A stretch of DNA of 64,000 bases from an uncultured Clostridia bacterium (GCA_944360075.1 CALVTE010000003.1:1-64000); one strand, 5' to 3'; counted from the first letter of the stretch, positions 43,837-52,533 are shown. A program made the numbers and translations. The notes: generated by a model not told the origin, from the letters alone.

Positions 43837-44067
43837 ATGGACTACAGAATTTCAAATCGGCTGTCATCTGTTTTGGAAGGTGACAAAATGTTTGACACGC
43901 AAAGAATTTGTCAAATTTTGGAAAAAGAACTTCAGCCAATAATCGACAATTTTTTGGAACTTGAAGGAAGAGTCAAAGTAAGATACAAAAAAGAAAATGC
44001 GCATAACATCTTTTTTGTTGAGTTTGCAGCGCAAAGAATAAAACCTATCGGATATATTCCTTATTAG
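43837..44067 (+). CDS. MinE-like small protein (76 aa)
   Basis: The gene directly overlaps or abuts the minD stop (TGATGATG; the second ATG has GAGGG at the better spacing). The product has the size and layout of MinE: a short N-terminal stretch (MDYRISNRLSSVLEG), then a helix FDTQRICQILEKELQPIID and beta strands RVKVRYKKE and NIFFVEFAA, resembling the topological-specificity domain. Sequence identity to known MinE is low by eye. Position after minD is the main support. If real, it would drive MinD release from the membrane. Confidence 0.55.
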   Translation: MDYRISNRLSSVLEGDKMFDTQRICQILEKELQPIIDNFLELEGRVKVRYKKENAHNIFFVEFAAQRIKPIGYIPY

Positions 44068-44089
44068 TTTATTGTTGCGAAGAGTTGAA

Positions 44090-44117
44090 AAAAAACACTG
44101 CAAAAGCAGTGCTTTTT
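44090..44117 (-). terminator. Bidirectional terminator between minD unit and exported-protein operon
   Basis: CACTGC (44096-44101) pairs with GCAGTG (44106-44111), loop AAAA, flanked by an A run and a T run, so it works on both strands. Confidence 0.85.
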
Positions 44118-46299
44118 ATGCTGCAACGTCATATTCCGATAAAATTGGGAAAGGAAAGTCGTCGGCAACTTGTTGACCTTCTTCTTTCAAAGCTCCAGTT
44201 TGCGTTGAAGTTATCTCAAGGCCAAAAATTTTGATTGAAAGAATGTCGTTTTGTTTTGATATGGTGATGGAAAGTGTTTCGCTTTCAATCGACATATGAG
44301 AGGTTTTGATGGATTTATCGCTGTTAAATTCAAGGTAAATTGACATTTCAAAACCAAACAAGTCCATACTATATTCCAAAGTTGGATTTTTTGTGGTGGA
44401 GATTTCTATTGAAAGAGCAAGCAGTCCAATTCCAACCAAAGTTGAAGTCAGGGCTGTATTTTCATTGATTTCAAACAAGGACTCTGTTTGGTCAGAGCTG
44501 TTCATGCTGATGTCGAGCTGTATGTTGTCGCCCGCTTGAATTATCATGCGAGGCGTGAAGTTGTTGTATAGTTTCACATTTATCTTATCGCCAAGTTTGA
44601 CAAGCAAGCAGCGCCCGAAATCTGAGTAGCGCTGGTCAATGCAGGTGATAAGGCTTGGCAAAACATCTTCGCTCAGCACTGACAAGGCCATCAAAGCCAA
44701 ATCTTGTTTTTCAATTTCCATGCCGGTGGTCAAAGAAAGCAGTCCGTTCATGGTTGAAAGTGCTTCATCAAAAGAGTTGAAGATAAAGGATATTTCGCCA
44801 GTTTGTGCATATATTTTTCCGTCATAAAGGGCAAGTTGCAACTGTCCCAAATCCAAATATAATTCAAAGCCGTCTTCCAAAACCATTCTATAGTTGCCAC
44901 TGAAAGAAGTGTTGTTGATTTTTATGTTCATTGTGCCTTCAATGGCAGGGGAAGAAAAGAGTTCTGACATAGTCTTAAGGTATGGAGCAATCTCATCAAA
45001 ATCAACAGTGAAATATTCGTTTACAATAAAGTTTGGCAATTTTGCATTATGATTGAGCTGCAGTTTTGCAGAAAAATCTTGGCCTTCAATAGAAATTTGG
45101 CAAGGGCTTGATGTTGACAGGTCGACTTTGCCAAAATCTTTGATTGACAAAGAAATCCCGTTTTCAGTTTGTGTGATTTGTTCAAAGATTGACAGTTCGA
45201 TTTTGCTTAAGTCGGCAGCGCCAAGCAGTGAAAAGACGTCCTTAAGCTGGAATTTTTCAGGTTGCAAAACATTCCATATTTGTTCTGGCAAACTGATGCC
45301 AACAGCCTCGAGCGCTGATTTTAAACTAGAAATTTGGTTTATACCAAACTTATAGTGCAGGTTGTAAAAATCAAGATATACATTTTTGTTGAACAGCATA
45401 AGGCTGATATTTTCATCCAAAGAGAGTTTGATTTTATCAAAATTCTTGCTGGCAACAAAAGAAAAATCAAAAGTGTTTTGATTGAAGTTTACGCTTCCAT
45501 CAAAGGCAATGTTGTCAAGCAGGGCAATGTTTTGCGCCAAGCCGTTTGCCGATTGTAAAAGCAAGTTTGCGCTCAAATATTCTTGTTTGTTTCGTTCGAT
45601 TTTTTGAGCGGCTGAGTTGTCAAAGCCTACTCGAACGTTTATGCTTAAATCGCCAAGGTTGACGTTTGCTGCGCTCAGCGAAATGATTTTATAGTCTTTG
45701 TCCGTTTCAATTTCCACATCTGCAAAAGGCAAGACAAGTTCAATCAAATACCCATTGTCAAGAGATGTTTCTTTAAGGTTTGAAAGCAGCGGCAAAAGTT
45801 CTTCAAGGTTTATTGAGTCAAAATCAAAGTCTAACTTTGGCAATTCAACTTGCATAAGTGCCAAAAGTTGTTGAATATCAGTCAGAGTTTGGTCGACATC
45901 AAAATAAAATTTTCCGCCAAAAACGTCCAAATAAAGTTCTTTTTCAAAATAAGCGACGGTCAGTGGGAGTTTTTGCTCATCAAAAGCAAGGCTGAGTTTC
46001 GCCTCGGCAGCAATATTTTCAAGCCCGTTTGAAAAATCCACTGTTCCCTTGCCGTCAAGTGCCATCAGTGCGTTATCGTTTTTGTCTGAAATTGTTGCGT
46101 CAAAAGTCAAGTTTGTCGAAGTGTTTTGCATCATTCCCGTCAAAATATTTGAAATTTGTTCTGGGATTTGGGCAACGCTCTGTGAAGGGGAAGTGTTTGA
46201 GCTGTCATTCCAAGAAAGCAAAATCACTCCGTAAGCTGATGCCACGGATATGACCAAATACATGAGTGTGTAAGATATGTATTTTAAAATTCTTTTCAT
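44116..46299 (-). CDS. Membrane-anchored exported protein of unknown function (727 aa)
   Basis: No family recognised. Residues 1-28 (MKRILKYISYTLMYLVISVA and on) form a signal anchor. The remaining 700 residues alternate beta-strand patterns with Asp, Asn and Ser, with recurring phrases such as FDSINLEELLPLL, LYLDLGQLQLALYDGKIYA and VYLDFYNLHYKFG. These suggest repeated lipoprotein- or AsmA-like beta units. TAAGGAGG precedes the ATG; the gene follows the 403-residue exported protein by 9 bp in one operon. Few cysteines and no enzymatic motif are seen. A structural envelope role is the best guess. Confidence 0.75.
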   Translation of the reverse strand: MKRILKYISYTLMYLVISVASAYGVILLSWNDSSNTSPSQSVAQIPEQISNILTGMMQNTSTNLTFDATISDKNDNALMALDGKGTVDFSNGLENIAAEAKLSLAFDEQKLPLTVAYFEKELYLDVFGGKFYFDVDQTLTDIQQLLALMQVELPKLDFDFDSINLEELLPLLSNLKETSLDNGYLIELVLPFADVEIETDKDYKIISLSAANVNLGDLSINVRVGFDNSAAQKIERNKQEYLSANLLLQSANGLAQNIALLDNIAFDGSVNFNQNTFDFSFVASKNFDKIKLSLDENISLMLFNKNVYLDFYNLHYKFGINQISSLKSALEAVGISLPEQIWNVLQPEKFQLKDVFSLLGAADLSKIELSIFEQITQTENGISLSIKDFGKVDLSTSSPCQISIEGQDFSAKLQLNHNAKLPNFIVNEYFTVDFDEIAPYLKTMSELFSSPAIEGTMNIKINNTSFSGNYRMVLEDGFELYLDLGQLQLALYDGKIYAQTGEISFIFNSFDEALSTMNGLLSLTTGMEIEKQDLALMALSVLSEDVLPSLITCIDQRYSDFGRCLLVKLGDKINVKLYNNFTPRMIIQAGDNIQLDISMNSSDQTESLFEINENTALTSTLVGIGLLALSIEISTTKNPTLEYSMDLFGFEMSIYLEFNSDKSIKTSHMSIESETLSITISKQNDILSIKIFGLEITSTQTGALKEEGQQVADDFPFPILSEYDVAA

Positions 46300-46308
46300 A
46301 AATCCTCC

Positions 46309-47520
46309 TTACAAAACGTCGATTACAACATCTTGGTCAAAGTAGAAATAGTTGTCAAGCGTGCCGGTGCAGGAATTTTTCATTCCATAGGCAACGATTG
46401 AATAGATTTCGGTGGAACTTATAGAAACAAAATTCCAATTCTCGTCTATTGTCACAACCTGCGTGATGGAAGAAAATTCTGGATAGGAAGACAGGCTGCT
46501 GGTGTATTTTATTTGGTTGATATAGTTCAAAACGCTGTAAATCGGGTCAAGCATCATGGTGAACTGATAATACTTGCTTCCATCTTCGTTTTCAATAAGC
46601 GTTATCTCTCCATCCAGGCTGTTTGAAACTGTTTGCTCAGCGATAATAAAGTTTTGGCTTGTGTTTGGCAGCCCGCCAGTCAGGTTTTTATAGTCTTTTG
46701 CAAGATATGTGTTTCGCTCGCCATTCCAGTCGGCGGTTTTGTCTGAAGTGACCTGACCTTTTATTGTGGTGACTGAGGTTTTGGTTTTGTTCATTTGAGC
46801 GATTTCTGCAATTTTCATCAGGCCGCTGCTTATGCTGATGGATTGATAGGTTTGACCGTCATATTTTTTTTCGCTGTAAATCTTCTGCTCTGTGATGGTT
46901 GAAACCTTGCCTGTGCCTTGGATGATATATTGACTGGCATTTTCAAAGTTATAGTTTGCAAGCTGATAATTTTCGGCCAAAGTCAAATCAAGGGGAGTTG
47001 CGGCTTGCGAGTTTGAAATTTTTGCCAGAGCCGAGTTGAGAGTCTGTTCTTCTTTGGCTTCATATTCGTCTAGCTGCAGCAGATAGCTGTTCCAATCCAT
47101 GTTTGTTGAAAGCACGTTTGCGTAATACCACGAGCCCAGAAAAACGCCAGTGACGATTGCGCACAAAGCAAAAATTGCCTTGTTGAGTATTCTTCGTTTA
47201 AGTGATTTCTTTTTCTTTGGTTTCTTCTCTTTTTTGTCGCCTTTTTTTGCTTTACCCTTTTGTTTGTCTTGCTCTGTCAGGTCAGAAATTGGCTGCTGAC
47301 TTTTGTCAGACTGATTTTCTGCAAAAAAATCCTGTTCACTGCTTTTGCAGACTTTTTGGATCGCAAGAAAATCAAAGCGCGCTTTTTTGTTTGCTTCGAT
47401 TATGTTGAGATATTTGTTTTTGATATATTTTCTGTTAAAATTCAATCTTCCAGCTTCGCTCATGCCAGTCTGCTTATCCGCTTCAAGCACAGCCATGCTG
47501 TTGTTATCAATTTTTGCCAT
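46309..47520 (-). CDS. Membrane protein with basic cytoplasmic domain and exported domain (403 aa)
   Basis: No family recognised. The first 110 residues are hydrophilic and cytoplasmic, ending in a very basic run KKGDKKEKKPKKKKSLKRR. One membrane helix follows (about 118-138, AIFALCAIVTGVFLGSWYYA), then an exported region rich in Asn, Ser and Thr. Lys, Glu and Arg near the start suggest binding to nucleic acid or acidic lipids. The start at 47520 is an ATG with weak GTGGTGG upstream; a TTG 10 codons earlier is an alternative. It is the first gene of a two-gene minus-strand operon with the 727-residue protein. Confidence 0.75.
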   Translation of the reverse strand: MAKIDNNSMAVLEADKQTGMSEAGRLNFNRKYIKNKYLNIIEANKKARFDFLAIQKVCKSSEQDFFAENQSDKSQQPISDLTEQDKQKGKAKKGDKKEKKPKKKKSLKRRILNKAIFALCAIVTGVFLGSWYYANVLSTNMDWNSYLLQLDEYEAKEEQTLNSALAKISNSQAATPLDLTLAENYQLANYNFENASQYIIQGTGKVSTITEQKIYSEKKYDGQTYQSISISSGLMKIAEIAQMNKTKTSVTTIKGQVTSDKTADWNGERNTYLAKDYKNLTGGLPNTSQNFIIAEQTVSNSLDGEITLIENEDGSKYYQFTMMLDPIYSVLNYINQIKYTSSLSSYPEFSSITQVVTIDENWNFVSISSTEIYSIVAYGMKNSCTGTLDNYFYFDQDVVIDVL

Positions 47521-47723
47521 TACCACCACTCTTAAAAAACCTTTGGCCAAAGGTTTTGTTTTAAAGTATATTAAGCACCTTGTCTAGATGCGTAAATTCG
47601 ATTTTATAGCTCTGGTTTTTCCATTGCTGATTTAAGTATAATATATTAAATATATTTTGTCAATCACTTTTACGCGAAAAAAGAAAATTTTTCAAATTTT
47701 ATGTATAAATATGCAAAAAACAT

Positions 47724-47752
47724 TTGATTTATGCAGAAAAATGATGTATAAT
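47724..47752 (+). promoter_or_regulatory. Promoter of the 172-aa hypothetical gene
   Basis: TTGATT (47724-47729), 17-bp spacer, TATAAT (47747-47752), with CTAAGGAG before the ATG. The rest of the 47521-47777 gap between divergent genes is AT-rich with several ATATTA stretches that may hold the minus-strand promoter. Confidence 0.8.
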
Positions 47753-47777
47753 ATATTCACTTTCTAAGGAGAAAATT

Positions 47778-48296
47778 ATGAGTGAGACACTGGTTGAAGA
47801 GTTTGTGAAACAATTTAAAAAGGACTATTCGCTTGAAGAATATCAAGAAAATCAATCTCTTTCTGAGGAGGATGGCTTGTTTATCCACTACAGCCTTCTT
47901 GCTCTTATCGACAGCGAAGAGTCTGCCAAGGAGCAACTTTTCAATTCAGTAAAAGCTTTGCCAAAATATGCTGACTATTTTTCAGTAGGGCAAAAAGCGT
48001 TTGTGCTCGACAGGTCGGCTCTTGCACAAAACATTGAGAAATTTGTTCAAATGCCGCTGCAAGGCAACAGCGGGATTGCTTATAGCGACTCAAAACTGGC
48101 CTTAAAATCTGACAATCAAATTTTTCGTGAAGAGGTGGTTGAAAGGGCTGCAGCCTCTTCAGGGATGCAGGTCAAACAAATCAAGCAACTTCTCAGTCCA
48201 AAGTTAGACGAGTTTTTGAAGGGCAAGTTTGACTACTACAAGCAGGCTCTTCTCAACCAGCACGGGCTTTATAGCTATAGCGAAGCTCAAAAATAA
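47778..48296 (+). CDS. Hypothetical cytoplasmic protein (172 aa)
   Basis: No family recognised. The gene has a strong promoter and AAGGAG, so it is real. The protein is acidic in the first 40 residues (VEEFVKQFKKDYSLEEYQEN), mainly helical, with no cysteine, signal or membrane segment. The second half contains VVERAAASSGMQVKQIKQLL and LDEFLKGKFDYYKQALL. It stands alone between divergent exported-protein genes and the rplM operon. Confidence 0.65.
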   Translation: MSETLVEEFVKQFKKDYSLEEYQENQSLSEEDGLFIHYSLLALIDSEESAKEQLFNSVKALPKYADYFSVGQKAFVLDRSALAQNIEKFVQMPLQGNSGIAYSDSKLALKSDNQIFREEVVERAAASSGMQVKQIKQLLSPKLDEFLKGKFDYYKQALLNQHGLYSYSEAQK

Positions 48297-48334
48297 AATT
48301 CTGTCAAATATTTTGAATTTTCTGCAAAAAACGC

Positions 48335-48363
48335 TTGACAAACTATAGAAAAATATATAAAAT
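48335..48363 (+). promoter_or_regulatory. rplM-rpsI promoter
   Basis: TTGACA (48335-48340), 17-bp spacer, TAAAAT (48358-48363). Transcription would begin near 48370. Confidence 0.85.
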
Positions 48364-48368
48364 TAAAT

Positions 48369-48455
48369 CGTCTTAACTAAATAAGGCGTTTTTTGTCTGT
48401 ATTAGCCCCACAGCCTAAAAGAGCCTGTATGAAAAGACTAAATTTTCGGAGGAAA
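48369..48455 (+). ncRNA. Candidate L13-type leader with attenuator-like hairpin
   Basis: The leader of about 90 nt begins with a hairpin CGTCTTA/TAAGGCG (48369-48375 with 48382-48388, one G-T pair) followed by TTTTTT, which looks like an intrinsic terminator right after the promoter. Downstream, AGCCCCACAGCC and GAGCCTGTAT could form alternative pairings before the CGGAGG ribosome binding site. L13 leaders are known in Bacillota as autoregulatory RNAs. Similarity to that family was not computed here. Confidence 0.45.
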
Positions 48456-48459
48456 TCAA

Positions 48460-48903
48460 ATGAAAACTTTTATGCTTAAACCAACGGATGTTGAAAGAAA
48501 ATGGTTCGTTGTTGATGCAACCGCTATTCCGCTTGGCAGGGTGGCTTCACAAGTTGCAGACATTTTGACAGGTAAAAATAAACCTACTTACACTCCACAC
48601 GTTGATAATGGCGATTTTGTTATCGTTCTCAATTCTGACAAAATCGTGCTCACTGGCAAAAAAACTGTGGAGAAAAAACTTAGATGGCACACAGGATATG
48701 TTGGCGGCCTTAAGGAAATTGACTATGGCACTTTGATGGCGAAAAACAGCCCAAAAGCAGTTGAAAAAGCAGTCAAAGGAATGCTTCCAAAAACTTCTCT
48801 TGGCAGAAAACAAATCACAAGACTTTACGTTTACAAAAACGCTGAACATAACCATCAAGCACAAAAGCCAGAAATGGTTGAGTTAAAAGGAGCTAGAAAC
48901 TAA
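48460..48903 (+). CDS. rplM: 50S ribosomal protein L13
   Basis: L13 is an early assembly protein of the large subunit. The 147-residue protein has the usual [20 protein letters not shown] (about 15-34), [12 protein letters not shown]-like [17 protein letters not shown], and [14 protein letters not shown] near the end. CGGAGG precedes the ATG. The stop overlaps the rpsI ATG by one base; rplM-rpsI is conserved in nearly all bacteria. Expression is probably controlled by the leader upstream. Confidence 0.98.
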   Translation: MKTFMLKPTDVERKWFVVDATAIPLGRVASQVADILTGKNKPTYTPHVDNGDFVIVLNSDKIVLTGKKTVEKKLRWHTGYVGGLKEIDYGTLMAKNSPKAVEKAVKGMLPKTSLGRKQITRLYVYKNAEHNHQAQKPEMVELKGARN

Positions 48904-49310
48904 TGGCAGAGAAGAAAGTGAAAAGCAATCAAATCATTGCTACAGGAAGAAGAAAAAAATCTATCGCAAGAGTAAGACTTTTCCCAGGAACTGGCAAATG
49001 CACAGTCAATGGAAGAGATATGGGGGAGTATCTTCAAAGAGATACCTTGCTTTTAGTTGCTAGACAACCATTTGAAATCACCAGCACTGGCGATAAGTAT
49101 GACATGATTGTTCGCGTTGTTGGTGGTGGCGTTTCTGGCCAAGCTGGCGCAATTTGCCATGGCCTTGCAAGAGCGCTTGTAAAAGCAAATGAGAATTTCA
49201 AAAAAGAACTTAAAGAAGCAGGCCTTTTGACAAGAGACCCAAGAATGAAAGAAAGAAAAAAATATGGTCTCAAAAAGGCAAGAAAAGCATCTCAATTCTC
49301 AAAGAGATAA
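48903..49310 (+). CDS. rpsI: 30S ribosomal protein S9
   Basis: S9 binds 16S rRNA, and its C-terminal tail reaches the P-site tRNA. The 135-residue protein has [20 protein letters not shown] (about 13-32), [21 protein letters not shown], and the conserved ending [18 protein letters not shown] with the terminal KR. The ATG overlaps the rplM stop (TAATG) with AAAGGAG just inside rplM. A terminator follows. Confidence 0.98.
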   Translation: MAEKKVKSNQIIATGRRKKSIARVRLFPGTGKCTVNGRDMGEYLQRDTLLLVARQPFEITSTGDKYDMIVRVVGGGVSGQAGAICHGLARALVKANENFKKELKEAGLLTRDPRMKERKKYGLKKARKASQFSKR

Positions 49311-49316
49311 AAAACT

Positions 49317-49338
49317 GCAGGCTTTTGCCTGCTTTTTT
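49317..49338 (+). terminator. Terminator of rplM-rpsI
   Basis: GCAGGC (49317-49322) pairs with GCCTGC (49327-49332), loop TTTT, followed by six T. Confidence 0.92.
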
Positions 49339-49362
49339 GTTTGATTTTGTGAGACAATTTGG

Positions 49363-49391
49363 TTGTTAAAACAAAGGCTTTGTGATATAAT
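49363..49391 (+). promoter_or_regulatory. trxB promoter, leaderless arrangement
   Basis: TTGTTA (49363-49368), 17-bp spacer, TATAAT (49386-49391), then AAAAGC and the ATG at 49398; no Shine-Dalgarno. Confidence 0.75.
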
Positions 49392-49397
49392 AAAAGC

Positions 49398-50330
49398 ATG
49401 AAAACGCAAAACTATTTGAAATATGACATTGTTGTGATTGGTGGCGGGCCGGCAGGCATTTCGGCAGCAATCTATGCTGCAAGGGCTGGGCGCAAAGTTG
49501 TTGTGATTGAAAAATACGCCCCAGGAGGACAACTCAATTTGATAGGCGAAGTGGAAAATTATGCTGGCTTCAAAAAGATTTCAGGAGCAGAGCTTGCCCA
49601 AAATTTTGAAGAACACGCAAGGTCACTTGGCGTTATATTTGTGATGGATGAAGTTGCCAGCGTGGCAAAATCAAACAATGAGTTTGTGGTGAAAACAAAC
49701 TCGTCGGCTTATAAAGCCCTTTCACTTATCCTTGCTGGCGGGTGCCATTCAAGAGAACTTGGCATTGAAGGGGAACAAAAATTCAAAGGGCGAGGCGTGA
49801 GCTATTGTGCACTTTGCGATGGTAATTTTTTTAAGGGAAAAACCGTGGCTGTTGTGGGCTCTGGTGATTCTGCCTTTTCAGATGCTGACTATCTTGCCAG
49901 CATTTGCAAAAAGGTTTTTGTGCTGACAAAAGCAAAACTCAAATTGCATAATTATGCAGAAAATGAACTTGACAATAAGGATAACGTCACCATGCTTAGG
50001 GACGCTCTTTCAACTCGCATTTTGGGGCAAGACAAACTTGAAAAACTGGAATACGTGCAAAACGGCCAAAGAAAAACCATTGATGTGGATGGTGTGTTTG
50101 TTGCCATAGGCAGAAGCCCAGACACTGCTTTATTGAAAGATTTTGTTCAGCTTTCAGATGGTGGCTACGTCAAATCAAACGACAAAATGGAAACTTCTGT
50201 TGCAGGCGTGTTTGTGTGCGGAGATGTGCGAGATGGCAGCATAAGGCAAATTGCCACAGCAGTTGGAGATGGAGCCATTGCTGGCACAAACGCCAATAAA
50301 TATGTGCTTTTAAAAAAGTTTAAGGGTTAA
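49398..50330 (+). CDS. trxB: Thioredoxin reductase (TrxB-like)
   Basis: This FAD/NADPH flavoenzyme reduces thioredoxin. The 310-residue protein has the FAD motif VVIGGGPAGISAAIYAARAG (12-31), GGQLNLIGEVENYAG, the redox pair C137-A-L-C140 in SYCALCDGNFF (most TrxB have CATC or CAVC), the NADPH motif VVGSGDSAFSDADYL and the end FVCGDVRDGSIRQIATAVGDG. The start has no ribosome binding site but lies at the predicted transcription start. A ferredoxin-dependent or other low-molecular-weight thiol role cannot be excluded. No thioredoxin gene is adjacent. Confidence 0.93.
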   Translation: MKTQNYLKYDIVVIGGGPAGISAAIYAARAGRKVVVIEKYAPGGQLNLIGEVENYAGFKKISGAELAQNFEEHARSLGVIFVMDEVASVAKSNNEFVVKTNSSAYKALSLILAGGCHSRELGIEGEQKFKGRGVSYCALCDGNFFKGKTVAVVGSGDSAFSDADYLASICKKVFVLTKAKLKLHNYAENELDNKDNVTMLRDALSTRILGQDKLEKLEYVQNGQRKTIDVDGVFVAIGRSPDTALLKDFVQLSDGGYVKSNDKMETSVAGVFVCGDVRDGSIRQIATAVGDGAIAGTNANKYVLLKKFKG

Positions 50331-50347
50331 AGGTTATATAAAAAAAC

Positions 50348-50376
50348 AAGCTGAGCGCAAAACTCAGCTTTTTTTG
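50348..50376 (+). terminator. Bidirectional terminator after trxB
   Basis: AAGCTGAG (50348-50355) pairs with CTCAGCTT (50363-50370), loop CGCAAAA, with A and T tracts on both sides; shared by convergent trxB and degV. Confidence 0.9.
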
Positions 50377-51204
50377 TTAAACACAAACGATAACACCTTT
50401 TTCAAGAGCGTAGTATGAGCATAAACCCTTTGTTGGAAGAACTCTGACCTGTTTGAAATGGCATTTCTTGTCAAGCTCCGCTTTGATTTGGGCAACTTCT
50501 TCTTCGGCATAGCAGTGCGAGATGATGATTTGTTTGTTTTCAATATCTTTTGTCTTCTCACTTATCATTTGCACCATTTTGGAAATTGCGTTTTTGATGC
50601 CGATTGTCTTTTTGGCAATCTTTATCTCGCCATTGTCTGCCACACATATTGGTCTGATGACCAAAGTGCTTGCAATCAGCCCTGCAATTCGGCTCATGCG
50701 GCCATTGTTGACAAGGTTGTCAAATCTTTGCAATATGAAGTATAAATCTCGTTCATCTCGATATTTTGTGATGGCAGTTTGAATTTCATCAAAAGAAAGA
50801 CCTTGATTGATAAGTCTGACAAGTTCGTCAACAATCAAAATTTCAGTTCCTGAAACGGCTTTTGAATCAATCACACAAATGTTTTCTGGTTTTGAATATG
50901 ATTGCCTAGCAACTATTGCTGAATTATAGCAGCCCGAAAGTTTTGAAGTGATGGTGACAACAAAAGTGTAGTCTGCTTTGTCAAACAGTTCCAAAAAACT
51001 TTGTGGAGCAGGGCAGGCACTGGAAGATTTTTTTGACCTTTTCATTTCTTCAAGCATGGCCTTGCAGTCAAGATTGTCGTCATCCACAAACTCTTTTTCG
51101 CCAACATTGATTAAAAGAGGGATAACGTGAAATCCGATTTTTTTATTTTTAAGATAGTCGCCTCTAAGTTCTGAGCAACTGTCGACTATTATTTGAAATT
51201 TCAT
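50377..51204 (-). CDS. DegV-family fatty-acid-binding protein
   Basis: DegV (FakB-like) proteins bind fatty acids and, with the kinase FakA, supply acyl phosphate. The 275-residue protein has the DegV features IIVDSCSELRGDYL (5-18), IPLLINVGEKEFVDDD, SSACPAPQSFLELF (with the fatty-acid-contacting Ser), VTITSKLSGCYNSAIVA and DSKAVSGTEI. The final region is RPICVADNGEIKIAKKTIG. No fakA is adjacent. AAGGAG precedes the ATG. Confidence 0.92.
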   Translation of the reverse strand: MKFQIIVDSCSELRGDYLKNKKIGFHVIPLLINVGEKEFVDDDNLDCKAMLEEMKRSKKSSSACPAPQSFLELFDKADYTFVVTITSKLSGCYNSAIVARQSYSKPENICVIDSKAVSGTEILIVDELVRLINQGLSFDEIQTAITKYRDERDLYFILQRFDNLVNNGRMSRIAGLIASTLVIRPICVADNGEIKIAKKTIGIKNAISKMVQMISEKTKDIENKQIIISHCYAEEEVAQIKAELDKKCHFKQVRVLPTKGLCSYYALEKGVIVCV

Positions 51205-51261
51205 ATATTCTCCTTAAATGGATTGTTTTTTTATATAAGTTTTTGCAAACTCTCACTGATT

Positions 51262-51289
51262 AGTATAATACAATATGAAAAATTTTCAA
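51262..51289 (-). promoter_or_regulatory. degV promoter
   Basis: On the minus strand TTGAAA (51289-51284), 16-bp spacer, TATACT (51267-51262), about 55 nt before the degV ATG. It lies in the 141-bp gap after dinB. Confidence 0.7.
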
Positions 51290-51345
51290 ACTAAATTCAC
51301 TTTTAAAAAGATAAGTTTTTCAAAAAAAATTAAATTCGACAAAAT

Positions 51346-52533
51346 TTATTCCTGCGGATGCTTGTTTGTGTTTAAAAAACTGCTCATGTTTGACGCCAAA
51401 GCAATCTTGCCATATTTTTTGTTGATAAGTTCCACTGCCTCTGAATAGTCCTTTTTGCTGTCGAAAAAAGATAACTGCACAGCCTCGCTGCTGGCAAGAG
51501 ATGAGGCTTTAAGTCGTAGGGCTCTGACAGGGTAGTCGAATTTCCAAATACTATCGGCAATTTTCATGGCATTTTTCACAAGCTCTTTGACCGAATTTGT
51601 TGGCGAAATTTTCATAGACTTGTGCGTTGTTTTCAATTTGCTGTCTTTGATGGAAAGCGAAAGCGTGCCTGCGACCACCTTATGTTTTATCATTCTGTCA
51701 GAAATTTTTTCAGCAAGAAAGGCAACAACTTTTTCAAAATCTTGCCTTTTGATGATGTCTTCTATGGTTGTGGTGCCATTGCCAATGCTTTTGGGCGGCG
51801 GAAGAGTGTAGTAATTTGCCACCTGCGACTTTTCTTCTCCAAGCAAAGCCTGTTTCAAATTCAGTCCCGTCACTCCCATAAGATGCTGCAAAAACGAGTC
51901 TTCAAGTTTGACAAAATCACCAATAGTGGAAATCGAAATAGAGCTAAATTTGTTCTCCAGTCTTCTGCCAATGCCAATTATTGAGTTTAGTGGCAAGTTG
52001 TAAGTTATTTTTTTATAATTATCTTTGTCAATCACTGTTGTGTAGTCAGGTTTTTTTAGGTCAGAGCCAAGTTTGGCAAATATCTTTGAAAACGAAACGC
52101 CGACTGAAACTGTAAACCCAAATTCTTGCTTGACTTTTTGCCTGATTTCATCTGCAATTTGGCGGCCAGATTTGTTTAGGTAGGCCATGCTGTCAGTCAC
52201 ATCAAGCCAGCATTCGTCAAGCCCCAAAGGCTCAACAAAATTTGTGTAGGAAAGATAAAGTTCATGTAGTTTTCGCGAAATTTCTTCATACAAGTCATAG
52301 TGCGGTGGCAAACAAACAAGTTGTGGGCAAAGCGCCTTTGCCTCTCCAATCACTTGACCTGTTTTCACTCCATATTTTTTTGCAAGTTCATTTTTGGCAA
52401 GAATGATGCCTGTTCGTTTTTTAGGATTTCCAGTCACAGCAACTGGTTTGTCCTTAAGTTCAGGTTTTGTTGCACACTCAACGGAAGCAAAAAAATTGTT
52501 GACGTCAGAATGTAAAATAACTCTCTCTTTCAT
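51346..52533 (-). CDS. dinB: Y-family DNA polymerase (DinB/ImpB type)
   Basis: A translesion polymerase. The 395-residue protein has the first metal ligand and steric gate in HSDVNNFFASVE (8-19), the catalytic DECWLDVTDS (about 104-113, acidic pair), VSVGVSFSKIFAKLGSDLKKP and a little-finger domain. HSDVNNFF is typical of the Bacillota ImpB/MucB/SamB subgroup rather than the HVDMDAFF of E. coli DinB. The C-terminus ends NTNKHPQE with no evident beta-clamp motif. GGGAGAAAAAAGG lies upstream. No LexA-like operator is apparent. Confidence 0.92.
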   Translation of the reverse strand: MKERVILHSDVNNFFASVECATKPELKDKPVAVTGNPKKRTGIILAKNELAKKYGVKTGQVIGEAKALCPQLVCLPPHYDLYEEISRKLHELYLSYTNFVEPLGLDECWLDVTDSMAYLNKSGRQIADEIRQKVKQEFGFTVSVGVSFSKIFAKLGSDLKKPDYTTVIDKDNYKKITYNLPLNSIIGIGRRLENKFSSISISTIGDFVKLEDSFLQHLMGVTGLNLKQALLGEEKSQVANYYTLPPPKSIGNGTTTIEDIIKRQDFEKVVAFLAEKISDRMIKHKVVAGTLSLSIKDSKLKTTHKSMKISPTNSVKELVKNAMKIADSIWKFDYPVRALRLKASSLASSEAVQLSFFDSKKDYSEAVELINKKYGKIALASNMSSFLNTNKHPQE

